This document shows positions 45,771-55,450 of a stretch of 64,000 bases of DNA, one piece after another. How positions within the stretch are numbered: position 1 is the first letter of the stretch; each line of letters opens with the position of its first letter. The position numbers and the translations under genes were made by a program. The stretch is from NCBI RefSeq assembly GCF_022539665.2, contig NC_081339.1, forward strand, positions 7,871,367 through 7,935,366. Direction: 5' to 3'. The notes under the pieces are model-generated. The model was not told where the DNA came from. It saw only the letters and a program-made list of their open reading frames with translations, and did not search any database. The stretch comes from Daphnia carinata (Eukaryota > Arthropoda > Branchiopoda > Diplostraca > Daphniidae).

Positions 45771-48700
45771 TTACTTGCCGATCGATGCCAGTTGTTCATA
45801 GGCAAGTTTACACTGGTCGATCTTACCGTAAATAGTAACCTTCCCGGTGGGCGAAGAGGGTCGGTTAATTTCGACAGACAGCTCTTTATTCATTTGTTTA
45901 ATTTTTGCGTTGTTAACGTCGTCCAAATTGAGATCAGGGCATTCCAAACGAACGGGTAGCCCATCAATGAGGTCTTTGGCTGCTGCTTTACGGTTTTCAG
46001 CGTCACTTCCCGAGATTGTGAACGTGTAATCACGATGGCCCGTTTCTCCCATTTTTGTCTGAATTCGCACACCAAATTTCAAGTTAACACGATCAATGTT
46101 CTTGCCCCCTTTGCCAACAATGTGTGGATAGTTGCCCTGGGATACTTTAAGCAGCATCACTTTGTCAGGGAATGTTTCCACCTTAATTTGTGCTGGCACG
46201 ATCTTAAAATTCGGGGCTGGAACGGTGTCTTTCGATGAAGATTTTCTTGCCTGTGGCATTACACCAGGTGTAGGAGGCTTGTCGAGGTGTGCGGGATTCG
46301 TCGTTTGGGCTTCGGTTTTTACGGGCACGCATGTTTTTGCCTTGCTGGGCTTACTTTTTGGCGTATTATCTGAGCAAGCAAGAGGTGGTTGTTGTTCCAC
46401 CCGATCAAGAAGCTCTACTTTCGTATCGTCTTTAACTTTGCAGTTCAAGATCGATACAGGCTTCTTGGCTTTATTTTTCTTTTCCTCAGCGAAAAACTCT
46501 TTTATTTCTGTAAAGACAGCACCTTCTTGTTTGCCATCTTTAACGGAAGGAAGTTGTTTGCCCCCTGATTTATCAGAATCATCCTCCAGGAGTTGAAACG
46601 GATTTGAAGTGACTATTGGTTTCAGAGAACCACTACCTTGTTCTCTTGCTTGAGAAGGGGACGATTTAGGGGTTGTGTTCTTAACCTCTTTGGTGAGACG
46701 TGAGTCTTTTCGTATTGGCCCCTGTTTCTGTGGAGTAGATAACTGATTTAGCTGTCCTTCGAGCTCTTGGTTAGCTTCTTCGTGTATCTCCTCAATTGTC
46801 TTTGGTCCATTTATTGCTCGCCGGGGTTTCCATCCAGTTTTGCGTAGATCTACCACGTCTTGAATCATGAAACGGATGCGGCTCGATACTTTCCGCTCAC
46901 CAGCTATGACCTGTAAGTTTTGGATGTATGAGGCCATAATTTGGGCGTTCGTAAATTTGGGTGTAGCTCCAGTCTTTGGAAGTGTAGAACCCTCTAACTG
47001 CTTGCCGATGATGGTCAGCAATTTGCAGAGACATTCAATCGAGTCTTCGTCTTCCTTCTGGCTTAGTAATTTACGAATACAGTGATGCATAACGTTGAAA
47101 GAAATGACGTCGACTTTGAATAACTCGCCAATGAATCGAATGTTCCCTAGCGATGTTCGTCTATTCTTCTCAACGAGTTCATTCAATTCATCTTGCAGTT
47201 TTTGCTTCACTTCTTCTGTTTCGGCGGCTTCAAGCTCAGTTCGTTTCTTATCGGTCTCGACTAGACTAGCGCTATCCTTTTCAAATTCCTTCTGGCAATG
47301 AGACAATAGCAGTTTGCGGAAGTTAACAGTTTGCTCGGGATTTGAAGACGATGCGACGTCTTTTGTCGACAGTGCTAAACACATCTTTGCGTATGTGGAC
47401 GAGAAAATGGGTTCATCGACGGCTTTTGCAAAAAAGATTTTGATCACCCCTGCCAAACAATCTTGGTTGTCGATCTTTGCCTCTTGGATCTTCGTTAATA
47501 ACCGTTCGTAGTTTGACGGCGTGAGCTTGTTCAAAATTCCACGTACAGTTTTCAAAATCTCGTCGCTAGCTGTCAAGTTACCGTTTTCAGATTTTGCAGT
47601 GGACCTCTTTGGTTTCCAAGCGTTGGCGTTATCTGGCTTTCTCGGTTCTTCCTGTGAACTCATCAGTTTTATTTCGCGTCTTTGTGGGTGGTCATATTCC
47701 CTTGCAGGTAACAGTGGACCAAACGAACGAGTCATAGTTTCAACTCCTTGGTTGTTCGGGGTTGATTCTGAACTGGGTGAGTCACGAAGAATACCAAGAG
47801 CTGCCAGACATTCGATGTTGGTGATCCCAACGCTGTTCTTCAGTTCCATGAGCGCACGCCGATCATACACCCTTCTCGATGTGTTTGGTTCTGGAAGAGA
47901 TTTTGGCTCTGCTCCGATATCTTGTCGTTGGATACTTGGTGGTGCGCACACGGCTATTTCGGGCTCTTTGATCTTCTCTTCAATTTGGCCAGCAGTAGAC
48001 GCATTCGCAAGCTTTCCAGTAAGTACGTCGTTGGATTGTCGAAGTTTGCCAACTTCTTCTTGCAATCGTTTTATTAAGTCGGCTTGGGCAAGCGAGTCGG
48101 CTTCTTTCCTTGCAAAATCTTCTGCCAGTATATCTTTTGAATCTTGCAGTTTGATGATTTTTTTTTCCAAGTCTTTGGCAATATTGTCCTGAATTGAGAG
48201 GTGATCTTTCATCTTTTCTAACTCTTGGTCTTTTGAAGCTAAAAGCTTGATTTGCTCTTCCGCTAATTGTTCATGCCGTTGCCTCAGCTCCTCTTTTGAA
48301 AGTTGCAGTTTCTGCAAATCTTCTTGCAAGTCTTTGACAACGTTGTCCTGATCTGAGAGGAGTTGCTTCATCTTTTCCAATTCCAAGCCTTTGGAAGCCA
48401 AAAGTGCGGTTGTCTCTTCCGTTAAAAGCGCCTGACGTTGTTTCTGCTCTTCTAATTCCTCCTGATGTTCTCGTTTCTGACAATCAAGCGCACTGATTAG
48501 CTTTTCGTTTTCTTTCGAAACAACGTCACGATCCGAGATGAATTTCCGCACCTCCTCAAAGTTGCCAATCGTAGACCAATTAGATTCATTCTCCGTAAGT
48601 ATGTCACTTAATTCGGCGTTAGAACGTTTCATCTCATTCACCTCTTGCTGCAAGTTCTTGATCAAATCGTTTTGATCTGAGAAGGCTTTCCTCATCTGCT

Positions 48701-49331
48701 GCAGCTCTGAGTCTTTTGAAGCCAAAAGTTGACTGTGCTTTTCTGGCCCAGCAACTTCGCGTTCCATAACAAAGTTACGCAACTTCTCTAATTGCAGTTC
48801 CTTCAAAGCCAATGCCTGAGTTCTCTTTTGGTTCAATAGGGTGTTACGCTGCCTCAGTTTTTCAAATTCCATCTGATATTCCTGCGTTTTGTGTTTCAGG
48901 TGGCAACGAAGCTTGGCGATTTCTTCGTGAAGAACATCGTGGCCGGGCTGTAGCTTCTTAGTGATCTCCAACTCCTGGTCTTTTAAAGCCAAAAGTTGGG
49001 TCGTTTTGTCCTCTAGCAAGCGTCGCTGACGTTGCAAGATTTCAAATTGTTCCTGATATTCTTGACTACAGCTCAGGTCAGTACGCAATTTCTGGTTTTC
49101 TAGCTGAAGGTTATCGCGAGCCATTCTCATTTCAAGAACTAGCTGCTGCAGCCGGGTTATTTCCTCCACGTCGTTCTGGTTAGTGGAAAACTCTTTCTGG
49201 TTTGTTTTCTGGTTTGACGTGTGTGTCGATTGTTTTTCTGGTTGTGGATTTGCCGCATCGGCAGGAGCTGGGTTGACGGATCCGAAAATCCACGTAGGGA
49301 GAAAGTAAAGGATTAATTCTCTGAAAGCCAT
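45771..49331 (-). CDS. Intronless eIF4G-like protein with long coiled coil and C-terminal KH domain, 1,186 residues
   Basis: Residues about 55-480 are heptad-rich coiled coil, partly made of a repeated block like LLASKDQELEKMK with LS-QDN-KDL spacing. Near residue 488 YDRRALM fits the eIF4E-binding motif Y-x4-L-Φ in the place it has in eIF4G (after an R/K-rich lead). Residues about 588-850 are a clear MIF4G domain: TVRGILNKLTPSNY, VNFRKLLLSHCQKEFEKD, RRTSLGNIRFIGELFKVD, SSRIRFMIQDVVDLRKTGWK and RRAINGPKTIEEIHEEA. Near residues 1050-1125 a KH domain carries the RNA-binding loop in HIVGKGGKNIDRV. Standard eIF4G proteins lack both the coiled coil and the KH domain and their genes have introns; this 3.56 kb frame has none. 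The N-terminus (MAFRELILYFLPTWIFGSVN) is hydrophobic and could be a membrane or mitochondrial signal. A cap-dependent or localised translation role is inference. Confidence 0.85.
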   Translation of the reverse strand: MAFRELILYFLPTWIFGSVNPAPADAANPQPEKQSTHTSNQKTNQKEFSTNQNDVEEITRLQQLVLEMRMARDNLQLENQKLRTDLSCSQEYQEQFEILQRQRRLLEDKTTQLLALKDQELEITKKLQPGHDVLHEEIAKLRCHLKHKTQEYQMEFEKLRQRNTLLNQKRTQALALKELQLEKLRNFVMEREVAGPEKHSQLLASKDSELQQMRKAFSDQNDLIKNLQQEVNEMKRSNAELSDILTENESNWSTIGNFEEVRKFISDRDVVSKENEKLISALDCQKREHQEELEEQKQRQALLTEETTALLASKGLELEKMKQLLSDQDNVVKDLQEDLQKLQLSKEELRQRHEQLAEEQIKLLASKDQELEKMKDHLSIQDNIAKDLEKKIIKLQDSKDILAEDFARKEADSLAQADLIKRLQEEVGKLRQSNDVLTGKLANASTAGQIEEKIKEPEIAVCAPPSIQRQDIGAEPKSLPEPNTSRRVYDRRALMELKNSVGITNIECLAALGILRDSPSSESTPNNQGVETMTRSFGPLLPAREYDHPQRREIKLMSSQEEPRKPDNANAWKPKRSTAKSENGNLTASDEILKTVRGILNKLTPSNYERLLTKIQEAKIDNQDCLAGVIKIFFAKAVDEPIFSSTYAKMCLALSTKDVASSSNPEQTVNFRKLLLSHCQKEFEKDSASLVETDKKRTELEAAETEEVKQKLQDELNELVEKNRRTSLGNIRFIGELFKVDVISFNVMHHCIRKLLSQKEDEDSIECLCKLLTIIGKQLEGSTLPKTGATPKFTNAQIMASYIQNLQVIAGERKVSSRIRFMIQDVVDLRKTGWKPRRAINGPKTIEEIHEEANQELEGQLNQLSTPQKQGPIRKDSRLTKEVKNTTPKSSPSQAREQGSGSLKPIVTSNPFQLLEDDSDKSGGKQLPSVKDGKQEGAVFTEIKEFFAEEKKNKAKKPVSILNCKVKDDTKVELLDRVEQQPPLACSDNTPKSKPSKAKTCVPVKTEAQTTNPAHLDKPPTPGVMPQARKSSSKDTVPAPNFKIVPAQIKVETFPDKVMLLKVSQGNYPHIVGKGGKNIDRVNLKFGVRIQTKMGETGHRDYTFTISGSDAENRKAAAKDLIDGLPVRLECPDLNLDDVNNAKIKQMNKELSVEINRPSSPTGKVTIYGKIDQCKLAYEQLASIGK

Positions 49332-50799
49332 TTTGAAGGTAATGAAGAATTATTTGGTGCTATAGAAACTATAACTGATATGTTTCATTAGAACGTCGGA
49401 TGCTATTATGTCAGCTGACAATGAAATGGCAGCCATCATCTCCATTTTCGTTCACTAACTTTGATTAGAAAATGTTTTTCCACACGGAAATGAAAAAGTG
49501 CGGTCAGTATTTTAAAGCATATATTATTACAAACATATTTCAAATGAATTTACACAAATATTTTGAAGGAAATTAATATTACCAAGAAATTTCCTGATAC
49601 CCACCTATCCACAGTCTCAATGGCATTATGACGAGTTTTCCGCCGACGATAGCAACGTGACGTTTGATATTTGGGATCAAAGTAAATTAATCATTGAAGA
49701 GGCTATATCTGCAGAAGAGGCTGTATTCTGTAGTACGCAAAAAAGAGTGGTACGCGTAAACACCGGGAAAAATTAGAAAACTGCAAGAACAAACCGTCAT
49801 GATGCAGAACAACAGCTATGTACACACTATTTCTCGTGCTTTTGTGTAATTTTATGTGGCTACAAAAATTGATTCTCCCGTGTCACCTGTAATTTGCTTC
49901 TCCGCTTTACGCGCTACAATTAGCGCCATAGAAATAGAATTAACAAGTTCACGTAAATGCACCCCCCCTTTAAAAAATTTGCCATTGTTTCAAAAACTCA
50001 CATTTTGTGGTTACAAACTTCGATGAAAGATGGCGCTCTTGTATCTTGTCTTCTGCTTGAAGTCTGTGTAACTTGTGAAACTTATCGTAAATGGTTTGCT
50101 AATATTCGTTAATTGTGTTACATCCAATGGAAAGTTCGACATTAACCAATAGTGTGCCATCTACTTTTTAAGGTTTTTATTCTTTTGTTTTTTATTAGGC
50201 TCTGAAGAAGTGCGTCGCTATAGTGTGTTCTCCCGGACACGTATGATGGCCAGTGAGGCCCTGTTGAAAAGTCGATCGATGAAATTTGCACTCCCTTCAA
50301 GCTCTTTCAATTGAAGCAAAATGACTGGACTAGCTGCGGTGGGTGACACGTCAAGCAGCGCTGGACTAATCATGGCAAGTGCCCGAAAATGTATCGAAGT
50401 GGCAAGTAGCCCCTCTTCGGTCCCTCTTTCGCTTCTTTTGCAATTTTCTTTTTCTTTTATTGTAGAATAACCCGTTGGTGGCTGAATCTATATGGAATGT
50501 TCAGAAGTCTACCGAGAAAACCCAGCAGACGCGGGTTCGCATCTTCCGGGTGCTCGAAACACGTTTGGCACTTATACCATAGTTGATTTGTCCAGTATGT
50601 TCAGTACTTTTAAAGGAGTTGTAGCTACAGGTATGTAATGAATGTAATAATTTAATAACAAGTGATAACAATTAACTATGCTTGTACAAGTTTTCATAAT
50701 TATTAAGCATTATCAAGTGATACCCAGTCACGTTTAATGTAGCATGACCAGCAATTGTTAAGAGTTAGTATCCCTTCTGTTGCATCACAGAAATGAAAC
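49332..50799. other. Upstream flank of the coiled-coil/KH gene with unidentified candidate exons
   Basis: The promoter of the minus-strand gene lies at the left edge. On the plus strand, after an acceptor at 49613-49614, the frame 49615-49776 reads HYDEFSADDSNVTFDIWDQ and then IEEAISAEEAVFC before a stop. After TTTTTTATTAG (50198), another frame to 50314 reads EEVRRYSVFSRTRMMASEA. Both look protein-like but I cannot link them. A two-exon small gene is listed separately. Confidence 0.35.
50321..50582 (+). CDS. Candidate small protein of 64 residues, two exons
   Basis: Exons 50321-50398 and 50466-50582 flank a 67-bp intron with a strong pyrimidine tract (TTTTCTTTTTCTTTTATTGTAG). Joined, they encode MTGLAAVGDTSSSAGLIMAS, then ARKCIENNPLVAESIWNVQK and a tail ending ALIP. 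The donor (GAA|GTGGCA) is not ideal. A different frame within exon 2 opens at 50492 (MECSEVYRENPADAG) and runs to a good donor at 50630 (CTACAG|GTATGT), so an alternative gene model exists. I do not recognise either product. Confidence 0.3.
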
Positions 50800-52384
50800 T
50801 TAACATGTTTTGCTTATTATTTGTGTGATTGCGCAAAGGATTGCGCCATCCAGGCAATGTGGATATTCTGCCATGTACATGATAAACCTACGATTCTTCG
50901 TCAACATGCAAGATGTTACTCTCTGGTAATGCTTTTCTGCTGAGTTTGTTTAGTTTTCTAATTTAATCGTCAATGTCGTATTAGCAAACTACTGTTGGCA
51001 GAAAAGCTGATGCATTGGGACAACGGTTATGACAAGAGCGATGAATAAATCACCATAGGTCAGTTGCCTTGCCTTCCCAATTGCAACAAAGATGAATCGT
51101 GGAGTCAAAAACATTAAAAGGTGGCACTATTTTAAATGTTTTAATTGATGTATCGCTAAGTGCTGATACATGTGTAGAACATGCTGGAATTCATGTCATC
51201 CTGGAGAGGACTAAAAAAAAAAGTTTTATCCATGAAGCTGCTCCTTAATCATGTCCCAAACAATTGCCTGCGTCAGCCAGCAATCTTTCAATGTCTAACA
51301 GGCATTTAATAGTTTTGAAGATCGCGGTTTGCACTCCCTGAGGCGACATTCCTGAATCCCACCTGTCAAAAGATTTGAATGCAACAATTTCTATTTTGAA
51401 CTGAAGCCTACCAAATTCTTTTTTCATAAAATGAGGAGATATGAGGTTATAATTGAAATTGGCGTCAAGACTGCCGAGACCAGGTACATTGTTTACCTTC
51501 ACGTTTACTGATCAAAACAACCAACTTTGTAACCTTTCTGTTTTTTATGTTGCATGGAACGTCCAATCGGAAAGCCCATGGAAGATCTCTGTGGCCAACA
51601 CGAAGGGTTCTTCCAAACTTTCGTATACAAGTTTTGGCTATGGTGATCATTTGCAACTGCATAGCTATTTAGAAGCTGTTGCCAGGAATCTACAGGAATA
51701 TGGCAGATGATGAATTTATGTACCATGTAAGCGATATCAATAAGAACGTTTTATGCTTATCTATGTTTTATTTTCTTAATTTAGATAAATAGCGATAGTG
51801 AACCTGCGAAAGTTTCTGGTTGGGATGTGATGACGAAAAGTTATAATAATCTGAAGTACGGAATTGAATTTCCTTCCATCAGCCGCCTGTGTATTCCCGC
51901 GTATTACGGTATTAATTATTTAAAAATTCAAGTGCATATCTGGGCTCCCTTCCTTTCCGTAGCCCCGTTTCCCCTTGACTCATAATAAGCCCGTAGGGGG
52001 TCATGCCCCTACTGTACGGTATATTTAAAAACATATACCGAGGTTTGGAGGGCTCTGGCCGGAAAGGGGACGTGGGGGTCCGCTTAGTCCGATGAAGTGT
52101 TCATGGAGGGCGACGTGGCTACCCACAAATCCGAATTAAAGGCTAATCGCTCCTGTAAAAATGTTCCATTTCTTCGGCTTTTCTTCCGGCTTCTCTTAGC
52201 CAAGCACCGGGTAATCTCCCCGGTGGGTCAACCAAGGCAGTGTCTCCCCCTACCTTGGTTGACGGCAACTTTGAAAGGGCTACTTTGCCTTTCGAAAGTT
52301 GCAAAATCTTCTGTTTGTGCAGAGTAATGTCAATACATTTTTTTTTTTAAGCAAAAATTGTCTTTTTAACTGCTTTCTTACGCT
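50800..52384 (+). repeat. Left arm of a large inverted repeat
   Basis: This 1.58 kb arm is mirrored by 52960-54545 on the other strand, about symmetric around 52671. Comparing blocks by eye, mismatches occur about once per 100-150 bases plus one 3-base indel, so identity is near 99%. Homology fades near 50800-50820. Open frames in the arms (about 65-85 codons at 51245-51726) occur on both strands and appear twice because of the inversion. I cannot assign them to a transposase or other family. The inner third holds a hairpin-rich element listed separately. Confidence 0.93.
51930..52350 (+). ncRNA. Hairpin-rich RNA-like element in the left arm, ending in a T run
   Basis: Five clean hairpins follow one another: stems 51993-51999/52006-52012 (GTAGGGG), 52017-52024/52033-52040 (CGGTATAT), 52205-52211/52219-52225 (CACCGGG), 52228-52237/52253-52262 (TCAACCAAGG) and 52265-52278/52288-52302 (GCAACTTTGAAAGG, one bulge). 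A T run at about 52338-52348 follows, as a Pol III terminator would. The segment is more GC-rich than its surroundings. I do not recognise U snRNA, 7SK, 7SL, RNase P or MRP consensus in it. A hairpin-laden nonautonomous transposon is an alternative reading. Confidence 0.4.
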
Positions 52385-52548
52385 TCCCTTTTTTTAAAAC
52401 TTGTTCTTGTGTTTTGGGCCTTGCAAGTTCTGCGGTTCTGCGTTCAATGTCATACGTACGATAACATACGTCGATAACATCGCATTGTTATATTTTCTTG
52501 GGGATTGATGCATTAGAATATTTGTTATTATCGATATTGACTCTTTGA

Positions 52549-52611
52549 GGAATCGAACCTTATACGTACAGCGTACCGCGCCGATGCTCTACCATTGAGC
52601 CATGAATTATG
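52549..52611 (-). tRNA. tRNA-like sequence, probably a pseudogene or tRNA-derived element
   Basis: On the minus strand, TGGCTCAATGGTAGAGC matches a tRNA A box and D arm and GGTTCGATTCC is a perfect B box, at normal spacing. Anticodon and T stems pair in four of five positions. The acceptor ends do not pair and the base before the putative anticodon is not T, so a working tRNA is unlikely. It lies in the loop between the inverted arms. Confidence 0.5.
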
Positions 52612-52734
52612 TAATAAAAGTATGCATTTTTTATTGTCGCTGACGGACATCCCTTTTACACTCAATGAAAATGATCAAAACCCAACAAAGTGTGACATTT
52701 TTTATACAAACAGGTAACTTTTCACTTGCATGAA

Positions 52735-52797
52735 TCTTGAACCTAAGACTGCCAGTATTGTAACCGGACACTCTACCACAGAGCTATATACCTTGAG
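52735..52797 (-). tRNA. Second tRNA-like sequence, degenerate
   Basis: The minus strand reads TATAGCTCTGTGGTAGAGTG, a good A box and D arm, then a CCGG/CTGG anticodon-type stem and GGTTCAAGATT where the B box should be. The T stem is poor. It also lies in the loop of the inverted repeat. It is best read as a tRNA pseudogene or tRNA-derived repeat. Confidence 0.35.
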
Positions 52798-52897
52798 GGT
52801 TAACTGACAGATAAGCAAGTATTTTTGCGAGCTTCCAAAAACTGCTTTGATAAAATTGTCGTCTGGATACGAGGATATATTTGGAATAACAATATGA

Positions 52898-52962
52898 ATC
52901 TCATGGCTCAATGGTTGAGCATCGGCAGAGCATGCTGAACGACTGGGGATCGGTTCTCCGTA
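52898..52962 (+). tRNA. Third tRNA-like sequence, at the inner edge of the right arm
   Basis: The plus strand reads ATGGCTCAATGGTTGAGCAT, nearly the same D-arm block as the element at 52549-52611 but in the opposite orientation, followed by GGGATCGGTTCTCC in the T-arm position. The B box is degenerate. It ends exactly where homology between the arms begins (52960). Confidence 0.4.
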
Positions 52963-54545
52963 AGAAAGCAGTTAAAAAGACAATTTTTGCTTAAAAAAAA
53001 AATGTATTGACATTACTCTGCACAAACAGAAGATTTTGCAACTTTCGAAAGGCAAAGTAGCCCTTTCAAAGTTGCCGTCAACCAAGGTAGGGGGAGACAC
53101 TGCCTTGGTTGACCCACCGGGGAGATTACCCGGTGCTTGGCTAAGAGAAGCCGGAAGAAAAGCCTAAGAAATGGAACATTTTTACAGGAGCGATTAGCCT
53201 TTAATTCGGATTTGTGGGTAGCCACGTCGCCCTCCATGAACAATTCATCGGACTAAGCGGACCCCCACGTCCCCTTTCCGGCCAGAGCCGTCCAAACCTC
53301 GGTATATGTTGTTTTTAAATATACCGTACAGTAGGGGCATGACCCCCTACGGGCTTATTATGAGTCAAGGGGAAACGGGGCTACGGAAAGGAAGGGAGCC
53401 CAGATATGCACTTGAATTTTTAAATAATTAATACCGTAATACGCGGGAATACACAGGCGGCTGATGGAGGGAAATTCAATTCCGTACTTCAGATTATTAT
53501 AACTTTTCGTCATCACATCCCAACCAGAAACCTTCGCAGGTTCACTATCGCTATTTATCTAAATTAAGAAAATAAAACATAGATAAGCATAAAACGTTCT
53601 TATTGATATCGCTTACATGGTACATAAATTTATCATCTGCCATATTCCTGTAGATTCCTGGCAACAGCTTCTAAATAGCTATGCAGTTGCAAATGATCAC
53701 CATAGCCAAAACTTGTATACGAAAGTTTGGAAGAACCCTTCGTGTTGGCCACAGAGATCTTCCATGGGCTTTCCGATTGGACGTTCCATGCAACATAAAA
53801 AACAGAAAGGTTACAAAGTTGGTTGTTTTGATCAGTAAACGTGAAGGTAAACAATGTACCTGGTCTCGGCAGTCTTGACGCCAATTTCAATTATAACCTC
53901 ATATCTCCTCATTTTATGAAAAAAGAATTTGGTAGGCTTCAGTTCAAAATAGAAATTGTTGCATTCAAATCTTTTGACAGGTGGGATTCAGGAATGTCGC
54001 CTCAGGGAGTGCAAACCGCGATCTTCAAAACTATTAAATGCCTGTTAGCCATTGAAAGATTGCTGGCTGACGCAGGCAATTGTTTGGGACATGATTAAGG
54101 AGCAGCTTCATGGATAAAACTTTTTTTTTTAGTCCTCTCCAGGATGACATGAATTCCAGCATGTTCTACACATGTATCAGCACTTAGCGATACATCAATT
54201 AAAACATTTAAAATAGTGCCACCTTTTAATGTTTTTGACTCCACGATTCATCTTTGTTGCAATTGGGAAGGCAAGGCAACTGACCTATGGTGATTTATTC
54301 ATCGCTCTTGTCATAACCATTGTCCCAATGCATCAGCTTTTCTGCCAACAGTAGTTTGCTAATACGACATTGACGATTAAATTAGAAAACTAAACAAACT
54401 CAGCAGAAAAGCATTACCAGGGAGTAACATCTTGCATGTTGACGAAGAATCGTAGGTTTATCATGTACATGGCAGAATATCCACATTGCCTGGATGGCGC
54501 AATCCTTTGCGCAATCACACAAATAATAGTAAAACATATTGAAGT
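52960..54545 (-). repeat. Right arm of the large inverted repeat
   Basis: Reverse complement of 50800-52384 at about 99% identity, so everything in the left arm occurs here again on the other strand. The loop between the arms is about 575 bp. Outer homology stops between 54525 and 54545. The 3-base indel is at 53307-53312, where GTATATGTTGTTTTTAAAT replaces the shorter left-arm version. Confidence 0.93.
52992..53410 (-). ncRNA. Second copy of the hairpin-rich element, in the right arm
   Basis: Mirror copy of 51930-52350. All five stems are preserved; the few differences (for example near 53165, 53240 and 53290) fall outside the stems I listed, except for the 3-base insertion in the loop of the TATA-rich hairpin. 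Recent duplication alone would explain this, so it is only weak support for RNA function. Confidence 0.35.
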
Positions 54546-54683
54546 GAAACCAAATTTTAATGAAGTTTTACCAAACAGCCGCGTAGTACCTCTGAATTCC
54601 AAAACTACGCCTACACATTCGTATCAAGCAAAATATCAAAACATTTTGTTTGCTTTTTGCTGGCATTTGTTTCGGTTGCTGTC

Positions 54684-54706
54684 ACCATCTACCGACCGGT
54701 AGATGG
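54684..54706. repeat. Perfect short palindrome
   Basis: CCATCTACC, a 4-base GACC loop, then GGTAGATGG. Pairing continues imperfectly outward to give a stem of about 16 bp. It is followed after about 30 bp by a long T run. It may be the end of a miniature transposon, but I saw no partner end. Confidence 0.7.
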
Positions 54707-54954
54707 CGATAGCAGTGAAACAGGAAAAAAAGGCCGATATTTTTTTTTTTTTTTTTTTGGTAAAACAGTAGCCATATTCTTTTGTGTACAATGTCTAAAT
54801 GAGATCAGACATCGGAGAGATCAGGTATGACAGCTTCTAAAATGAAAAACTTTTGCATTCAATCAAATTAATTTATTACTAAGGGAGATGTATTAGTTTT
54901 ATATGTTGCCAATCAGAAACTAACAGCTAAGATGCTGCTTTTAACAAGTAGACC

Positions 54955-55450
54955 GTGAAACCTATGTTGCAAAGCATATTGGAAATACCATCTTCTCATT
55001 CGGATGGTCTAAAACCATTCAACAATTCATCTCAGTTGTGGTTGACAAGTGCTCTATGTTTTGTGTTGGCAACCAATATTGGGAACCATCACCAAAGTTC
55101 AGCAATCTTCCTGTATATTCTACTGAGTTTCTCAAATGGCAAGATCTTGTGTTGTGGTGTTATTAGACTTGTAATTTGGCAGCCAGCATCAACTTGGCAT
55201 GATTCTGCGTTTATTTCTAGCTTGTGGAACTAAAAATGTAAAGAATGCTTACCCAGAAGGGTTTTCAAAGTGCATTATGTAGTATTTGCAGCCATAAACC
55301 AACACCCTTTCAGCGATGTTCTCCTCAGTTCTATTGAACCTATCATGTGGCAGGATTTGTTTTGAGAGGCAAGTCAATACACTTGTATATGGGCAGTCAG
55401 CATCAAATTGGCATGATTCTGCGTTTATTTTCAGCATGTGGAAATCCAGA
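54955..55450 (-). pseudogene. Two degenerate tandem copies of an unidentified coding block
   Basis: On the minus strand, INAESCQFDADCPYTSVLT (near 55440-55370) and INAESCQVDAGCQITSLIT (near 55230-55160) are clearly related, as are the following ILP and IAE blocks. The second copy is interrupted by a stop (IAELW then stop). The DNA repeats are about 210 bp apart. This looks like a decayed gene or transposon fragment; I cannot name it. Confidence 0.4.

Noticed and set aside
51245-51726. Frames of 65-85 codons in the inverted repeat arms as genes
   Set aside because: Open on both strands over the same DNA and duplicated only because of the inversion; neither strand gives a recognisable transposase, and no start or splice context supports one over the other.
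52549-52611. Functional tRNA gene
   Set aside because: A and B boxes are good, but the acceptor stem does not pair and the anticodon loop lacks the usual T before the anticodon.
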